From the NCBI RefSeq assembly GCF_004764705.1, contig NZ_SHLX01000034.1:31272-95271 (forward strand): DNA of 64,000 bases, in the 5' to 3' direction. The notes beneath the pieces are model-generated. The model made no database searches and was not told the DNA's origin. It saw nothing but the letters and a program-made list of their open reading frames with translations. Shown one piece after another: positions 8,244 to 20,200 of the stretch. Source of the stretch: Paenibacillus cymbidii (GTDB lineage: Bacteria > Bacillota > Bacilli > Paenibacillales > NBRC-103111). Within the stretch, counting starts at the first letter, position 1, and each line of letters opens with the position of its first letter. Both the position numbers and the translations under genes were made by a program.

Positions 8244-8450
8244 ATGGCTTGGGAGAGACTGCTGGAAACGGAACAGTTGGAAGTGATCGTCGACGATGCA
8301 AGAAGAAGCGTCATGCTGGAAGTGAATTCGGGAAGCGCGGTGCCCAAGTACATTACCGTTCATATCGCTACTGTCCGGGAACTGGATGACGTGATCGCGG
8401 CGCTGCAGCAAGCGAGGAAACGAATCCAGGCGGACGCCGAAGGCGAGTAG
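8244..8450 (+). CDS. small hypothetical protein (68 aa)
   Basis: I do not recognise the family. The ORF from ATG at 8244 encodes an acidic 68-residue soluble protein starting MAWERLLETEQLEVIVDD. It has predicted beta-strands early on and a charged C-terminal helix (DDVIAALQQARKRIQADAE). It has no signal peptide or membrane segment. The ribosome-binding site is weak (GGAAG about 11 bp upstream). G/C-rich third positions resemble those of the neighbouring genes, which argues for real coding. A palindrome cluster lies just upstream. Confidence 0.5.
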   Translation: MAWERLLETEQLEVIVDDARRSVMLEVNSGSAVPKYITVHIATVRELDDVIAALQQARKRIQADAEGE

Positions 8451-8546
8451 CCGATACTACGCAAGCCGCCGCGCGCTTTGTTCGTGATTGCCGGCAATCG
8501 ATGAAAGGCAGGTATGGAAGGCGGAATTATGCCCATACTGGAGATG

Positions 8547-8659
8547 TGAGAAAACCTCTATCGAAGCTTTTCGAAGATGGGCGACCGCGGTTAGAGGTAG
8601 GTTTTATCGCCAATAAGAATTTGTATTTTCGCCTAGCTCGAAAACCATTAAATTCTTAT
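8547..8659. repeat. inverted-repeat-rich spacer before the rpmG promoter
   Basis: AAAACCTCTA at 8551-8560 faces TAGAGGTAGGTTTT at 8592-8605. The second unit is an exact copy of the 14-mer at 3041-3054. A separate perfect 10-bp inverted repeat, ATAAGAATTT (8613-8622) with AAATTCTTAT (8650-8659), follows. The 395-bp gap 8451-8846 otherwise holds only the rpmG promoter and leader hairpin. Confidence 0.55.
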
Positions 8660-8710
8660 GTGGTAATAATATAACAGCCGCCGGGGGCGCTATCTTGCAG
8701 AGATGTCTTC

Positions 8711-8739
8711 TTGACACGGTATTCTCGCTGTGCTAAAGT
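8711..8739 (+). promoter_or_regulatory. sigma-A promoter of rpmG-secE-nusG
   Basis: A perfect TTGACA (8711-8716) and TAAAGT (8734-8739) have the ideal 17-bp spacing, followed by a 110-nt leader before rpmG. Confidence 0.75.
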
Positions 8740-8748
8740 ATTTTAGGT

Positions 8749-8790
8749 AACCCTAAATTGTCGGCATGTCCCAAAGACAATCCTAGGGTT
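8749..8790 (+). promoter_or_regulatory. leader stem-loop before rpmG
   Basis: AACCCTAAATTGTC (8749-8762) pairs with GACAATCCTAGGGTT (8776-8790) to form a long stem near the 5' end of the rpmG-secE-nusG mRNA. No T-run follows, so it looks like a stability or regulatory element rather than a terminator. Confidence 0.5.
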
Positions 8791-8846
8791 CTTTAAATAG
8801 AACAGTCTCTCCCATACGGAGAGGGGATTGGAACGGAGGTGTGAAC

Positions 8847-8996
8847 ATGCGGGTTATTATTACTCTAGCATGCGTGAACTGCAAGCAGCGCAACTATACT
8901 TCCAACAAGAACAAGCGGAACAATCCTGACCGCATAGAGAAGAAGAAGTATTGCAAGTTTTGCAATGAACATTCTGCTCATCGTGAAACGCGGTAA
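8847..8996 (+). CDS. rpmG: 50S ribosomal protein L33 (zinc-ribbon type)
   Basis: This 49-residue ORF reads MRVIITLACVNCKQRNY and continues to a C-terminal HRETR. The two CxxC pairs (CVNC and CKFC) mark the zinc-binding paralogue of L33. A GGAGGTG Shine-Dalgarno sequence sits 5-8 bp upstream. The position just before secE-nusG is the same as that of the rpmG copy in Bacillus. L33 is a small protein of the large subunit near the E site. Confidence 0.95.
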   Translation: MRVIITLACVNCKQRNYTSNKNKRNNPDRIEKKKYCKFCNEHSAHRETR

Positions 8997-9013
8997 TATT
9001 CGGGGGTGTAGCA

Positions 9014-9226
9014 GTGGAATTTATCGGTAAAATGAAACAGAGTTTCGGCACTACCTTTTCGTTCTTCACGGACAGCTGGGCGGAACTGAAGAAAGTCAAG
9101 TGGCCGGGGCGCAAAGAGTTGACCAGTTATACGCTGGTTGTTATTTGCACCGTTGTTTTCGTGACGATCTATTTCGCCATCTTGGATGTTATCATTTCCG
9201 AATTGGTCAGACTCGTGACAGAATAG
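9014..9226 (+). CDS. secE: preprotein translocase subunit SecE
   Basis: SecE clamps SecY in the Sec translocon of the cytoplasmic membrane. The 70-residue single-span Gram-positive form has the conserved amphipathic segment (WAELKKVKWPGRKEL) followed by one transmembrane helix (about residues 40-62). Translation starts at GTG 9014 after a GGGGGTG sequence. It lies 17 bp after rpmG and 16 bp before nusG, within one operon. Confidence 0.94.
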   Translation: MEFIGKMKQSFGTTFSFFTDSWAELKKVKWPGRKELTSYTLVVICTVVFVTIYFAILDVIISELVRLVTE

Positions 9227-9242
9227 GAAACGGGTGATGGCG

Positions 9243-9776
9243 ATGGAGAAGAGATGGTATGTGGTTCATACCTATTCCGGGTATGAGAACAAGGTGAAGG
9301 CCAACCTCGAGAAGCGCGTTGAATCGATGAACATGCAGGGCAACATATTCCGGGTGCTCGTTCCGATGGAAGAAGAGATCGTGAACAAGGACGGCAAGAA
9401 GAAAACCGTCATGCGCAAAGTTTATCCCGGCTATGTCCTCGTGGAAATGATTCAAACCGACGACTCGTGGTATGTCGTTCGCAACACGCCGGGCGTTACC
9501 GGGTTCGTCGGATCGACCGGTTCGGGCTCGAAGCCGACAGCGCTGCTGCCGGAAGAAGTGGAACAGATCCTGAAGCATATGGGCATGGAAGAGCCGAAGC
9601 CGAAGATCGACTTCGACCTGAAAGAGTCCGTACGCGTCAAAGTGGGACCGTTCGCCAACTTCGTCGGCTCCGTCGAAGAGATACTCGTCGATAAAAGCAA
9701 GCTGAAGGTCCATGTGAATATGTTTGGACGGGAAACCCCAGTTGAGCTCGATTTTACTCAAGTGGAAAAGTTATAG
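9243..9776 (+). CDS. nusG: transcription termination/antitermination factor NusG
   Basis: NusG binds RNA polymerase and modulates pausing and coupling with the ribosome. The NGN domain (WYVVHTYSGYENKVKANLEK, then PGYVLVEM and WYVVRNTPGVTGFVG) is followed by a C-terminal KOW domain (VRVKVGPFANFVGSVEEI). The start at 9243 gives MEKRWYVVHTYSG, the usual N-terminus and 177 residues. In-frame ATG 9237 would add only two residues and is closer to the weak Shine-Dalgarno sequence, so both are possible. Confidence 0.95.
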   Translation: MEKRWYVVHTYSGYENKVKANLEKRVESMNMQGNIFRVLVPMEEEIVNKDGKKKTVMRKVYPGYVLVEMIQTDDSWYVVRNTPGVTGFVGSTGSGSKPTALLPEEVEQILKHMGMEEPKPKIDFDLKESVRVKVGPFANFVGSVEEILVDKSKLKVHVNMFGRETPVELDFTQVEKL

Positions 9777-9779
9777 ATC

Positions 9780-9857
9780 AATTGCGATTATAACGGCGGT
9801 TTCTGAAGGGTCTATTCATTCGGGTAGGCCTTCATTAATGCGCGATCGCAATTTTTT
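9780..9857 (+). terminator. terminator/attenuator-like leader between nusG and rplK
   Basis: AATTGCGAT (9780-9788) pairs with ATCGCAATT (9845-9853), which runs directly into a T6 tract. Inside, TGAAGG and CCTTCA form a second stem. The shape suggests either a terminator after nusG or an attenuator in front of rplKA. Confidence 0.5.
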
Positions 9858-9914
9858 GTTTGTTTGCGGTCGTTGCGGCTATCAGCGTCATACTAAGGCA
9901 AGGAGGTGTCTCAC

Positions 9915-10340
9915 ATGGCCAAGAAAGTAATCAAGGTTGTGAAACTGCAAGTCAACGCAGGCAAAGCGAATCCGGCTCCGCCGATCGGTCCTGCGCTCGG
10001 TCAGGCAGGCGTCAACATCATGGCGTTCTGCAAAGAGTTCAACGCTCGCACCGCGGATCAGGCAGGTCTTGTTATTCCTGTCGAAATTACGGTATTCGAG
10101 GACCGCTCCTTCACGTTCATCACCAAAACTCCGCCGGCAGCCGTATTGCTTCGCGTAGCGGCTGGCATTCCCAGCGGATCGGGCGAACCGAACAAGAAGA
10201 AAGTCGCCACGCTCAAGCGTGACAAGGTTCGCGAAATCGCCGAACAGAAAATGCCCGACCTGAATGCGGCATCCGTGGAAGCGGCAATGCGCATGATCGA
10301 AGGTACGGCGCGCAGCATGGGTGTTACGATCGTCGACTAA
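9915..10340 (+). CDS. rplK: 50S ribosomal protein L11
   Basis: L11 forms the base of the stalk and the GTPase-associated centre with 23S helices 43-44. The 141-residue protein has the N-terminal proline-rich segment (GKANPAPPIGPALGQAGVNIMAFCKEFNART) and the C-terminal RNA-binding domain. AGGAGGTG lies 8 bp before ATG 9915. The upstream in-frame start at 9906 is inside the Shine-Dalgarno region. It is followed by rplA, the usual L11-L1 pair. Confidence 0.97.
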   Translation: MAKKVIKVVKLQVNAGKANPAPPIGPALGQAGVNIMAFCKEFNARTADQAGLVIPVEITVFEDRSFTFITKTPPAAVLLRVAAGIPSGSGEPNKKKVATLKRDKVREIAEQKMPDLNAASVEAAMRMIEGTARSMGVTIVD

Positions 10341-10444
10341 TCCCCGCCCAGGCAGGGAGTTGCGTCCGTTCGCGGATGCCGCGGCGCTTGCGCCGCAAAA
10401 GTGGGAGGACAAACTCCGCTATTACCACTCGAGGAGGACTTCTA

Positions 10445-11137
10445 ATGGCTAAGCATGGCAAGAAATACAATGAAGCGTTGAAGCTGGTCGACCAGGAAGC
10501 GTTGCTGGAACCGCTCGAAGCCGTCACCCTCGTCAAGAAGGTGAAAACCGCCAAATTTGACGAAACGGTCGAAGTAGCCGTACGTTTGGGCGTTGACCCG
10601 AAGAAGCAAGACCAAGCCGTTCGTGGCGTCGTTGTACTGCCGCACGGCACAGGCAAAACGAAGCGAGTGCTCGTGTTCGCCAAAGGCGAAAAAGTGAAGG
10701 AAGCGGAAGCGGCCGGAGCTGACTTTGTCGGCGATCAAGAGCTCATCACCAAAATTCAACAAGGCTGGTTCGAATTCGACGTCTGCGTGGCAACGCCCGA
10801 CATGATGAGCGAAGTCGGTAAACTCGGCCGTCTGCTCGGCGGCAAAGGTTTGATGCCGAACCCGAAAGCAGGCACCGTAACGTTCGAAGTCGGCAAAGCG
10901 ATCCAGGAGATCAAAGCCGGTAAAATCGAATACCGTCTCGACAAAGCGGGTCAAATTCACGCGCCGATCGGCAAGTCGTCGTTCGACGACGAGAAGCTCG
11001 CCGAAAACCTGCGCGCGCTGATCGAAGCGCTCGTTCGTTCGAAGCCTGCCGCTGCCAAAGGCGTGTACCTGAAGAGCGCCGCGGTATCGTCGACGATGGG
11101 GCCAAGCGTCAAGCTGAGCCTGCAATCGTTCCGGTAA
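10445..11137 (+). CDS. rplA: 50S ribosomal protein L1
   Basis: L1 forms the mobile stalk at the E site and, in many bacteria, represses its own operon by binding its mRNA. The 230 residues match the two-domain family, with MPNPKAGTVTF in the middle and SSTMGPSVKL near the end. ATG 10445 follows GAGGAGG. The 104-nt rplK-rplA spacer contains a perfect GC-rich hairpin (10381-10396) and could carry an L1-responsive site (inference). Confidence 0.97.
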   Translation: MAKHGKKYNEALKLVDQEALLEPLEAVTLVKKVKTAKFDETVEVAVRLGVDPKKQDQAVRGVVVLPHGTGKTKRVLVFAKGEKVKEAEAAGADFVGDQELITKIQQGWFEFDVCVATPDMMSEVGKLGRLLGGKGLMPNPKAGTVTFEVGKAIQEIKAGKIEYRLDKAGQIHAPIGKSSFDDEKLAENLRALIEALVRSKPAAAKGVYLKSAAVSSTMGPSVKLSLQSFR

Positions 11138-11143
11138 TTGCCG

Positions 11144-11173
11144 TTGACTTGCCGCGAGATTTCGTGGTAAGCT
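11144..11173 (+). promoter_or_regulatory. promoter of the rplJ-rplL leader transcript
   Basis: TTGACT (11144-11149) and TAAGCT (11168-11173) are spaced by 18 bp, just after rplA and before the L10 leader. Confidence 0.6.
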
Positions 11174-11202
11174 AGCGAAGATTCAATTTAAAATCGAATA
11201 TG

Positions 11203-11328
11203 TTGCCGTAGACAGCAGGTGCCGCAAGGCTTAATTTCCTGCCGAGGTTTGTGATAAAGGTTGCGTGTCGTCCTGTAAGGAACGTCCGTGAACGAATCAA
11301 GCCTTCGCGTGTCTGCGAAGGCTTTTTT
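11203..11328 (+). promoter_or_regulatory. ribosomal protein L10 leader with attenuator
   Basis: The leader contains the characteristic CCGTAGACAGCAGGTGC block (from 11206), the TTAATTTCCTGCCGAGG block downstream, and an intrinsic terminator (GCCTTCGC paired with GCGAAGGC, 11301-11322, then T6). In the known family, excess L10(L7/L12)4 complex binds the leader and promotes termination before rplJ. Confidence 0.88.
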
Positions 11329-11413
11329 AATGGCAAACTTCGGCTTCGATGCTGGTGCAGGCGACATTCGACATCGGCGGCCGCCGGTGCAACATTTTGC
11401 AGGAGGTGTAACG

Positions 11414-11923
11414 ATGGGTAACGCACAAGTACGTGAAGAGAAACAACTGCTCGTGTCCGAAGTGACGACGAAGATGCGCGAAAGCTCTTGCACGATCGTA
11501 ACCGACTACCGCGGTTTGAACGTGAAGCAAGTAACCGAGCTGCGCAAGTCGCTTCGCGAAGCGGGCATCGAGTTCCAGGTCATCAAGAATACGCTGGCTC
11601 GCCGCGCGACGGCGGAAGCGAGCTTGACCGAGCTGGATCAGTATTTGACCGGTCCGACTGCGATTGCGTTCAGCAAGGACGACGTCGTAGGTCCGGCCAA
11701 AATTTTGTCGGATTTCGCGAAGAAGAACGACAAGCTGAGTGTCAAAGCGGGCATCGTCGAAGGGAAAGTCGTCGACAGCGCGCAAATTTCGGCCCTGGCC
11801 AGCCTGCCGTCCAGAGAAGGCTTGCTGTCCATGCTCCTCAGCGTGCTGCAGGCGCCGATGCGCAACTTCGCGCTTGCGGTCAAGGCTGTGGCAGAGAAAC
11901 AAGAAGGCGGCGCACAAGCGTAA
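11414..11923 (+). CDS. rplJ: 50S ribosomal protein L10
   Basis: L10 anchors L7/L12 dimers to the stalk base. The 169-residue protein has the N-terminal rRNA-binding part (EVTTKMRESSCTIVTDYRGLNVKQVTELRKSLREAG) and the C-terminal L12-binding helix. AGGAGGTG precedes ATG 11414. An open frame extending back to 11288 runs through the leader terminator and is not the start. Expression is governed by the L10 leader immediately upstream. Confidence 0.97.
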   Translation: MGNAQVREEKQLLVSEVTTKMRESSCTIVTDYRGLNVKQVTELRKSLREAGIEFQVIKNTLARRATAEASLTELDQYLTGPTAIAFSKDDVVGPAKILSDFAKKNDKLSVKAGIVEGKVVDSAQISALASLPSREGLLSMLLSVLQAPMRNFALAVKAVAEKQEGGAQA

Positions 11924-11988
11924 GACGGCTTGGCGTGTTCGATAAGCAACACCACATTATTTCCTAACGAAAACGGAGGGTAATCCAA

Positions 11989-12354
11989 ATGAGTAAAGAG
12001 CAAATCTTGGAAGCCATTAAAGGCATGACAGTACTGGAACTGAACGACCTGGTCAAAGCAATCGAAGAAGAGTTCGGCGTAACGGCTGCAGCTCCGGTTG
12101 CAGTAGTAGGCGGCGGCGCGGCTGTAGCCGAAGTGGAAGAGCAAACGGAATTCGACGTTATCCTGATGAACGCCGGCGCTTCCAAAATCAACGTTATCAA
12201 AGTCGTTCGCGAAATTACGGGCCTCGGCTTGAAAGAAGCAAAAGACCTGGTTGACGGCGCACCGAAACCGGTCAAAGAGAAAGTCGGCAAAGAAGAAGCA
12301 GAAGCGGTCAAAACGAAGCTTGCCGATGCCGGCGCTACTGTAGAAGTGAAATAA
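11989..12354 (+). CDS. rplL: 50S ribosomal protein L7/L12
   Basis: L7/L12 recruits translation factors to the ribosome. The 121-residue acidic protein has the N-terminal dimerisation domain, an Ala/Val/Gly-rich hinge (about residues 36-50) and the conserved C-terminal domain (KINVIKVVREITGLGLKEAKDLVDGAPKPVKE). A strong terminator follows 20 bp after the stop, closing the rplJL transcript. Confidence 0.97.
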   Translation: MSKEQILEAIKGMTVLELNDLVKAIEEEFGVTAAAPVAVVGGGAAVAEVEEQTEFDVILMNAGASKINVIKVVREITGLGLKEAKDLVDGAPKPVKEKVGKEEAEAVKTKLADAGATVEVK

Positions 12355-12373
12355 GGCTGTCGCCTGACGAACA

Positions 12374-12409
12374 TCCCTTGAGAAGCCTGGCTTCTCAGGG
12401 GTGTTTTTG
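12374..12409 (+). terminator. intrinsic terminator after rplL
   Basis: CCCTTGAGAAGCC and GGCTTCTCAGGGG make a long perfect-looking stem with a 1-nt apex gap, followed by TTTTTGT. Confidence 0.85.
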
Positions 12410-12433
12410 TATGGGCGGGGGAAGGAGCGCAAC

Positions 12434-13072
12434 GTGTCCGGTCCGAATGAACATTACTATACCGCCAAGCCTACGGGGAAGCGCGACTTGCATACGATTG
12501 TCGAGACGCTGAGGGGCACGAGCTTCACGTTTCAATCGGATGCCGGCGTATTTGCCAAAAAAGGCGTCGATTACGGCAGCTGCGCGCTGATCGAAGCGAT
12601 GGAGCTCGCGGACGACAGCCGCGTGCTCGACGTCGGATGCGGTTACGGGCCGATCGGCCTGGCCGCGGCGAAAGCGGCGCCGCGCGGCCATGTGACGATG
12701 CTCGATATCAACGAACGAGCCGTCGAACTGGCGCGGGACAACGCGGCGCGCAACGGCATCGGCAACGTGACGGTGCTGCAAAGCGATTTGCTGGAGCGCG
12801 TATCCGGCGAACGATTCGACGTCATTGTATCGAATCCGCCGATTCGCGCCGGCAAGGCGGTCGTGCATCGTCTGTTCGAGCAGGCGAGCGACAGGTTGCG
12901 GCCCGGCGGCTGCCTATGGATCGTCATTCAGAAGAAGCAGGGGGCGCCTTCCGCGATGGCGAAGCTGGAAACGTTGTTTCCGAACGTGCGCATCGTGGAT
13001 AAAGACAAAGGATACTGGGTAATCAGGGCGGAGAAGGAAGCGGCGGCGGCCGTGGAGGCGACAGATGCGTAG
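12434..13072 (+). CDS. class I SAM-dependent methyltransferase, RsmC-like (YbxB family)
   Basis: The 212-residue protein matches the small RsmC/YbxB group, which resembles 16S rRNA m2G methyltransferases. The SAM-binding motif I is VLDVGCGYGPIGLAAA (near residue 61). The N2-methyltransferase motif IV is present as VSNPPIRAG, the NPPF/Y type that grips the exocyclic amine. GTG 12434 follows GGAAGGAG; the longer frame back to 12401 would overlap the rplL terminator. Its place between rplL and rpoB is that of ybxB in Bacillus. The exact rRNA target is inferred. Confidence 0.85.
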   Translation: MSGPNEHYYTAKPTGKRDLHTIVETLRGTSFTFQSDAGVFAKKGVDYGSCALIEAMELADDSRVLDVGCGYGPIGLAAAKAAPRGHVTMLDINERAVELARDNAARNGIGNVTVLQSDLLERVSGERFDVIVSNPPIRAGKAVVHRLFEQASDRLRPGGCLWIVIQKKQGAPSAMAKLETLFPNVRIVDKDKGYWVIRAEKEAAAAVEATDA

Positions 13073-13118
13073 AGAGTTGGGATGGAAGTGGGCGAATGCC
13101 ATTTCGCTCACTTTCTTG

Positions 13119-13147
13119 TTGACTTCATTTTTCCGCTGTGGTATTAT
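13119..13147 (+). promoter_or_regulatory. sigma-A promoter of rpoBC
   Basis: TTGACT (13119-13124) and TATTAT (13142-13147) are spaced by 17 bp, about 430 bp before rpoB. Confidence 0.7.
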
Positions 13148-13581
13148 TATAAAATGTCAGTATTAAAATGGGCGATATGTCTTTAGTGCGCTAAAATGTC
13201 AAGCACTTTTTTGCGGGTCAAGCGGCACGAGCGATGGCGTCCATTTTTCGGCTTTTTCCAGTCCCCGGGATACTTATGCGCTCACGCCGCAGACAGGTAT
13301 ATTTTGCGGTTCTGTGGCGTATAATGGTAAAATTTTCGTCAATCTAGTTGGTAGGGTATTTTTGCGGATTCGTATGGAACAACAGCACATGGCATTACGA
13401 GCAACCAACGTCGCCGTCATCTCCAAGAAGGACGGTTAAAGTTGTTTTCTCTTGATGATACAGCATTTGCCCGATCGGCGCCAGTCGAATTGCTGTGAAT
13501 GTTCGCGGGCAGTCGTTCGAATCCGTGTCGCATTCCGCCGGAGTGCGTGGATTGAAATAAATGAGTAGACTTGAGGGGTGA
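13148..13581 (+). other. long rpoB leader region
   Basis: No gene or recognisable RNA family is seen in this 434-nt stretch. A TATAAT-like hexamer near 13319 lacks a convincing -35 box. The length suggests post-initiation control of rpoBC, but no clear terminator stem was found. Confidence 0.4.
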
Positions 13582-17133
<3,552 letters not shown>

Positions 17134-17243
17134 GCAAGCCTTCGGCAACCGCGTCTTCCGCTCGCTTAGGGAGCGGCGGAGCTTCACCGCTGAACAACGG
17201 ACGATTCTAGGACCGTTCGAACTATCTTGAGGAGGGTTGCTCC

Positions 17244-20200
17244 TTGATCGACGTCAACAACTTTGAGTATATGAAAATCGGGTTGGCATCTCCGGAAAAA
17301 ATTCGTTCCTGGTCGCGCGGCGAAGTGAAGAAGCCGGAAACGATCAACTATCGTACGCTGAAGCCGGAGAAGGAAGGCTTGTTCTGCGAGAAAATTTTCG
17401 GACCTACCAAGGACTGGGAATGTCATTGCGGCAAATACAAGCGCGTCCGTTACAAAGGCGTCGTCTGCGATCGTTGCGGCGTTGAAGTCACGCGTCAGAA
17501 AGTGCGCCGCGAGCGCATGGGCCATATTGAATTGGCTGCTCCGGTATCGCACATCTGGTACTTCAAAGGCATTCCGAGCCGCATGGGTCTGGCGCTCGAC
17601 ATGTCGCCGCGTTCGCTGGAGGAAGTCATCTATTTCGCTTCCTATGTCGTAACGGATCCAGGCGATACGCCGCTCGAGAAGAAGCAACTGCTGTCGGAGA
17701 AAGAATACCGCAGCTACCGCGAAAAGTACGGTTATGCGTTCCAGGCAGGCATGGGCGCTGAAGCCGTTAAGAAGCTGCTTCAGGATATCGACATCGAACG
17801 CGAAGTCGATACGCTGAAGGAAGAGCTGCGCACGGCACAAGGCCAGCGCCGCAACCGCGCAATCAAGCGGCTCGAAGTAATCGAGGCGTTCCGCAACTCG
17901 AAGAACATGCCGGACTGGATGGTGCTCGACGTGCTGCCGGTCATTCCGCCGGAGCTTCGCCCGATGGTGCAGCTTGACGGCGGCCGGTTCGCCACGTCGG
18001 ACTTGAACGATTTGTACCGCCGCGTCATCAACCGGAACAACCGGCTGAAGCGGCTGCTCGACCTTGGCGCTCCCGACATCATCGTGCAGAACGAGAAGCG
18101 GATGCTTCAGGAAGCGGTCGACGCGCTGATCGACAACGGTCGCCGCGGCCGTCCGGTTACCGGACCGGGCAACCGTCCGTTGAAGTCGCTCAGCCACATG
18201 CTGAAGGGCAAACAAGGCCGTTTCCGGCAAAACCTGCTCGGCAAACGGGTCGACTACTCCGGCCGTTCGGTTATCGTTGTCGGTCCGAGCCTGAAGATGT
18301 ACCAGTGCGGCTTGCCGAAAGAAATGGCGCTCGAGCTGTTCAAGCCGTTTGTCATGAAGGAACTCGTCAACAAAGGCCTTGCGCATAACATCAAGAGCGC
18401 GAAGCGCAAAGTTGAACGCGTCAGCCCGGAAGTATGGGACGTGCTGGAAGAAGTGATCAAGGAGCATCCGGTTCTGCTCAACCGTGCCCCCACGCTTCAC
18501 CGTCTCGGCATCCAGGCGTTCGAGCCGATTCTGGTCGAAGGCCGCGCGATCAAGCTGCATCCGCTCGTATGTACGGCATACAACGCCGACTTTGACGGCG
18601 ACCAGATGGCCGTCCACGTGCCGCTGTCCGCGGAAGCGCAAGCGGAAGCGCGCATTCTGATGCTGGCATCGGGCAACATCCTGAACCCGAAGGACGGCAA
18701 ACCTGTCGTTACGCCTTCGCAGGACATGGTGCTTGGCAGCTTCTACCTGACGATGTCCAACCCGGACGCCAAAGGCACCGGGATGATCATCAGCTCTGTG
18801 AACGAAGCGGTTTCGCTTTACCAGCGCGGCATTTCGTCGCTGCATGCCATTGTCGGCATCCCGGCCAAGGTGCTGAATAAAGCCAGCTTTTCGCCGCGTC
18901 AGCAAGAGGCGATCCTGATTACAACGATCGGCAAAATTATCTTCAACGATATTTTCCCGACCGATTTTCCTTACATTAATGAATCGACCAAAACGAATTT
19001 GCTGAACGGCATTTCCGACGAATATTTCGCCTTCGAGAAGGGCGCGGATATCAGCGAACGCATCGCGAATTTCCCGAACAAGATGGCAGTAGGCAAGGAG
19101 TACCTCGGTTCGATTATCGCCGAGTGCTTCCGCCGCTACCACACGATGCAGACGTCGATCATTCTCGACCGGATCAAGGAGCTTGGCTTTACGTACTCGA
19201 CTAAAGCGGGGATAACCATCGCCGTTTCCGACGTGACGGTGCCTGCGGAGAAGGACGAGATTTTGCGCCAGTCGGAAGAGAAGGTCAAAACCGTTACCAC
19301 GCAATACCGTCGCGGTTTGATTACGGAAGACGAGCGTTATGACCGCGTCATCGACATTTGGGGCCGCGCGAAAGACGCGATCACCGAAATTTTGATGAAG
19401 TCGCTCGACAAGTTCAACTCGATCAACATGATGGTCGAATCCAAGGCGCGCGGCAACAAGTCGCAGATCACCCAGCTCGGCGGGATGCGCGGCCTGATGG
19501 CCAATCCGTCGGGGCGGATCATCGAGCTCCCGATCAAGTCGAACTTCCGCGAAGGCTTGACCGTCTTGGAGTACTTCATCTCCACGCACGGCGCGCGGAA
19601 AGGTCTTGCCGATACGGCGCTGCGGACGGCCGACTCGGGTTATTTGACCCGTCGTCTCGTCGACGTCGCGCAGGACGTTATCGTCCGCGAAGACGATTGC
19701 GGCACGGATAAAGGCTTCACCGTTTCGAAGATTCAGGACGGCAAGGAAGTTATCGAAGATTTGTACGACCGGATCGAAGGCCGTTACGCGTTCGAAACGA
19801 TCAAACATCCGAAAACCGGCGAAATTTTCGTCAGCCGCAACGAGCTGATCGAAGCAAATATCGCCGATGCGATCATAACGGCCGGCGTGGAGAAAATGCA
19901 GATCCGCTCCGTGCTCAGCTGCCGCGCCAAACACGGCGTCTGCAAGAAATGCTACGGCCGCAACCTGGCGACCGGCCAGCACGTCGAGATCGGCGAAGCC
20001 GTCGGCATCATCGCGGCGCAATCGATCGGCGAACCGGGCACGCAGCTCACGATGCGTACGTTCCATACGGGCGGCGTTGCGGGCGACGACATCACGCAAG
20101 GTTTGCCGCGGATTCAGGAGCTGTTCGAGGCGCGCAATCCGAAAGGGCAAGCGATCATCTCCGAAATCGACGGCGTTGTCAAAGATATTCGCGAGACGAA

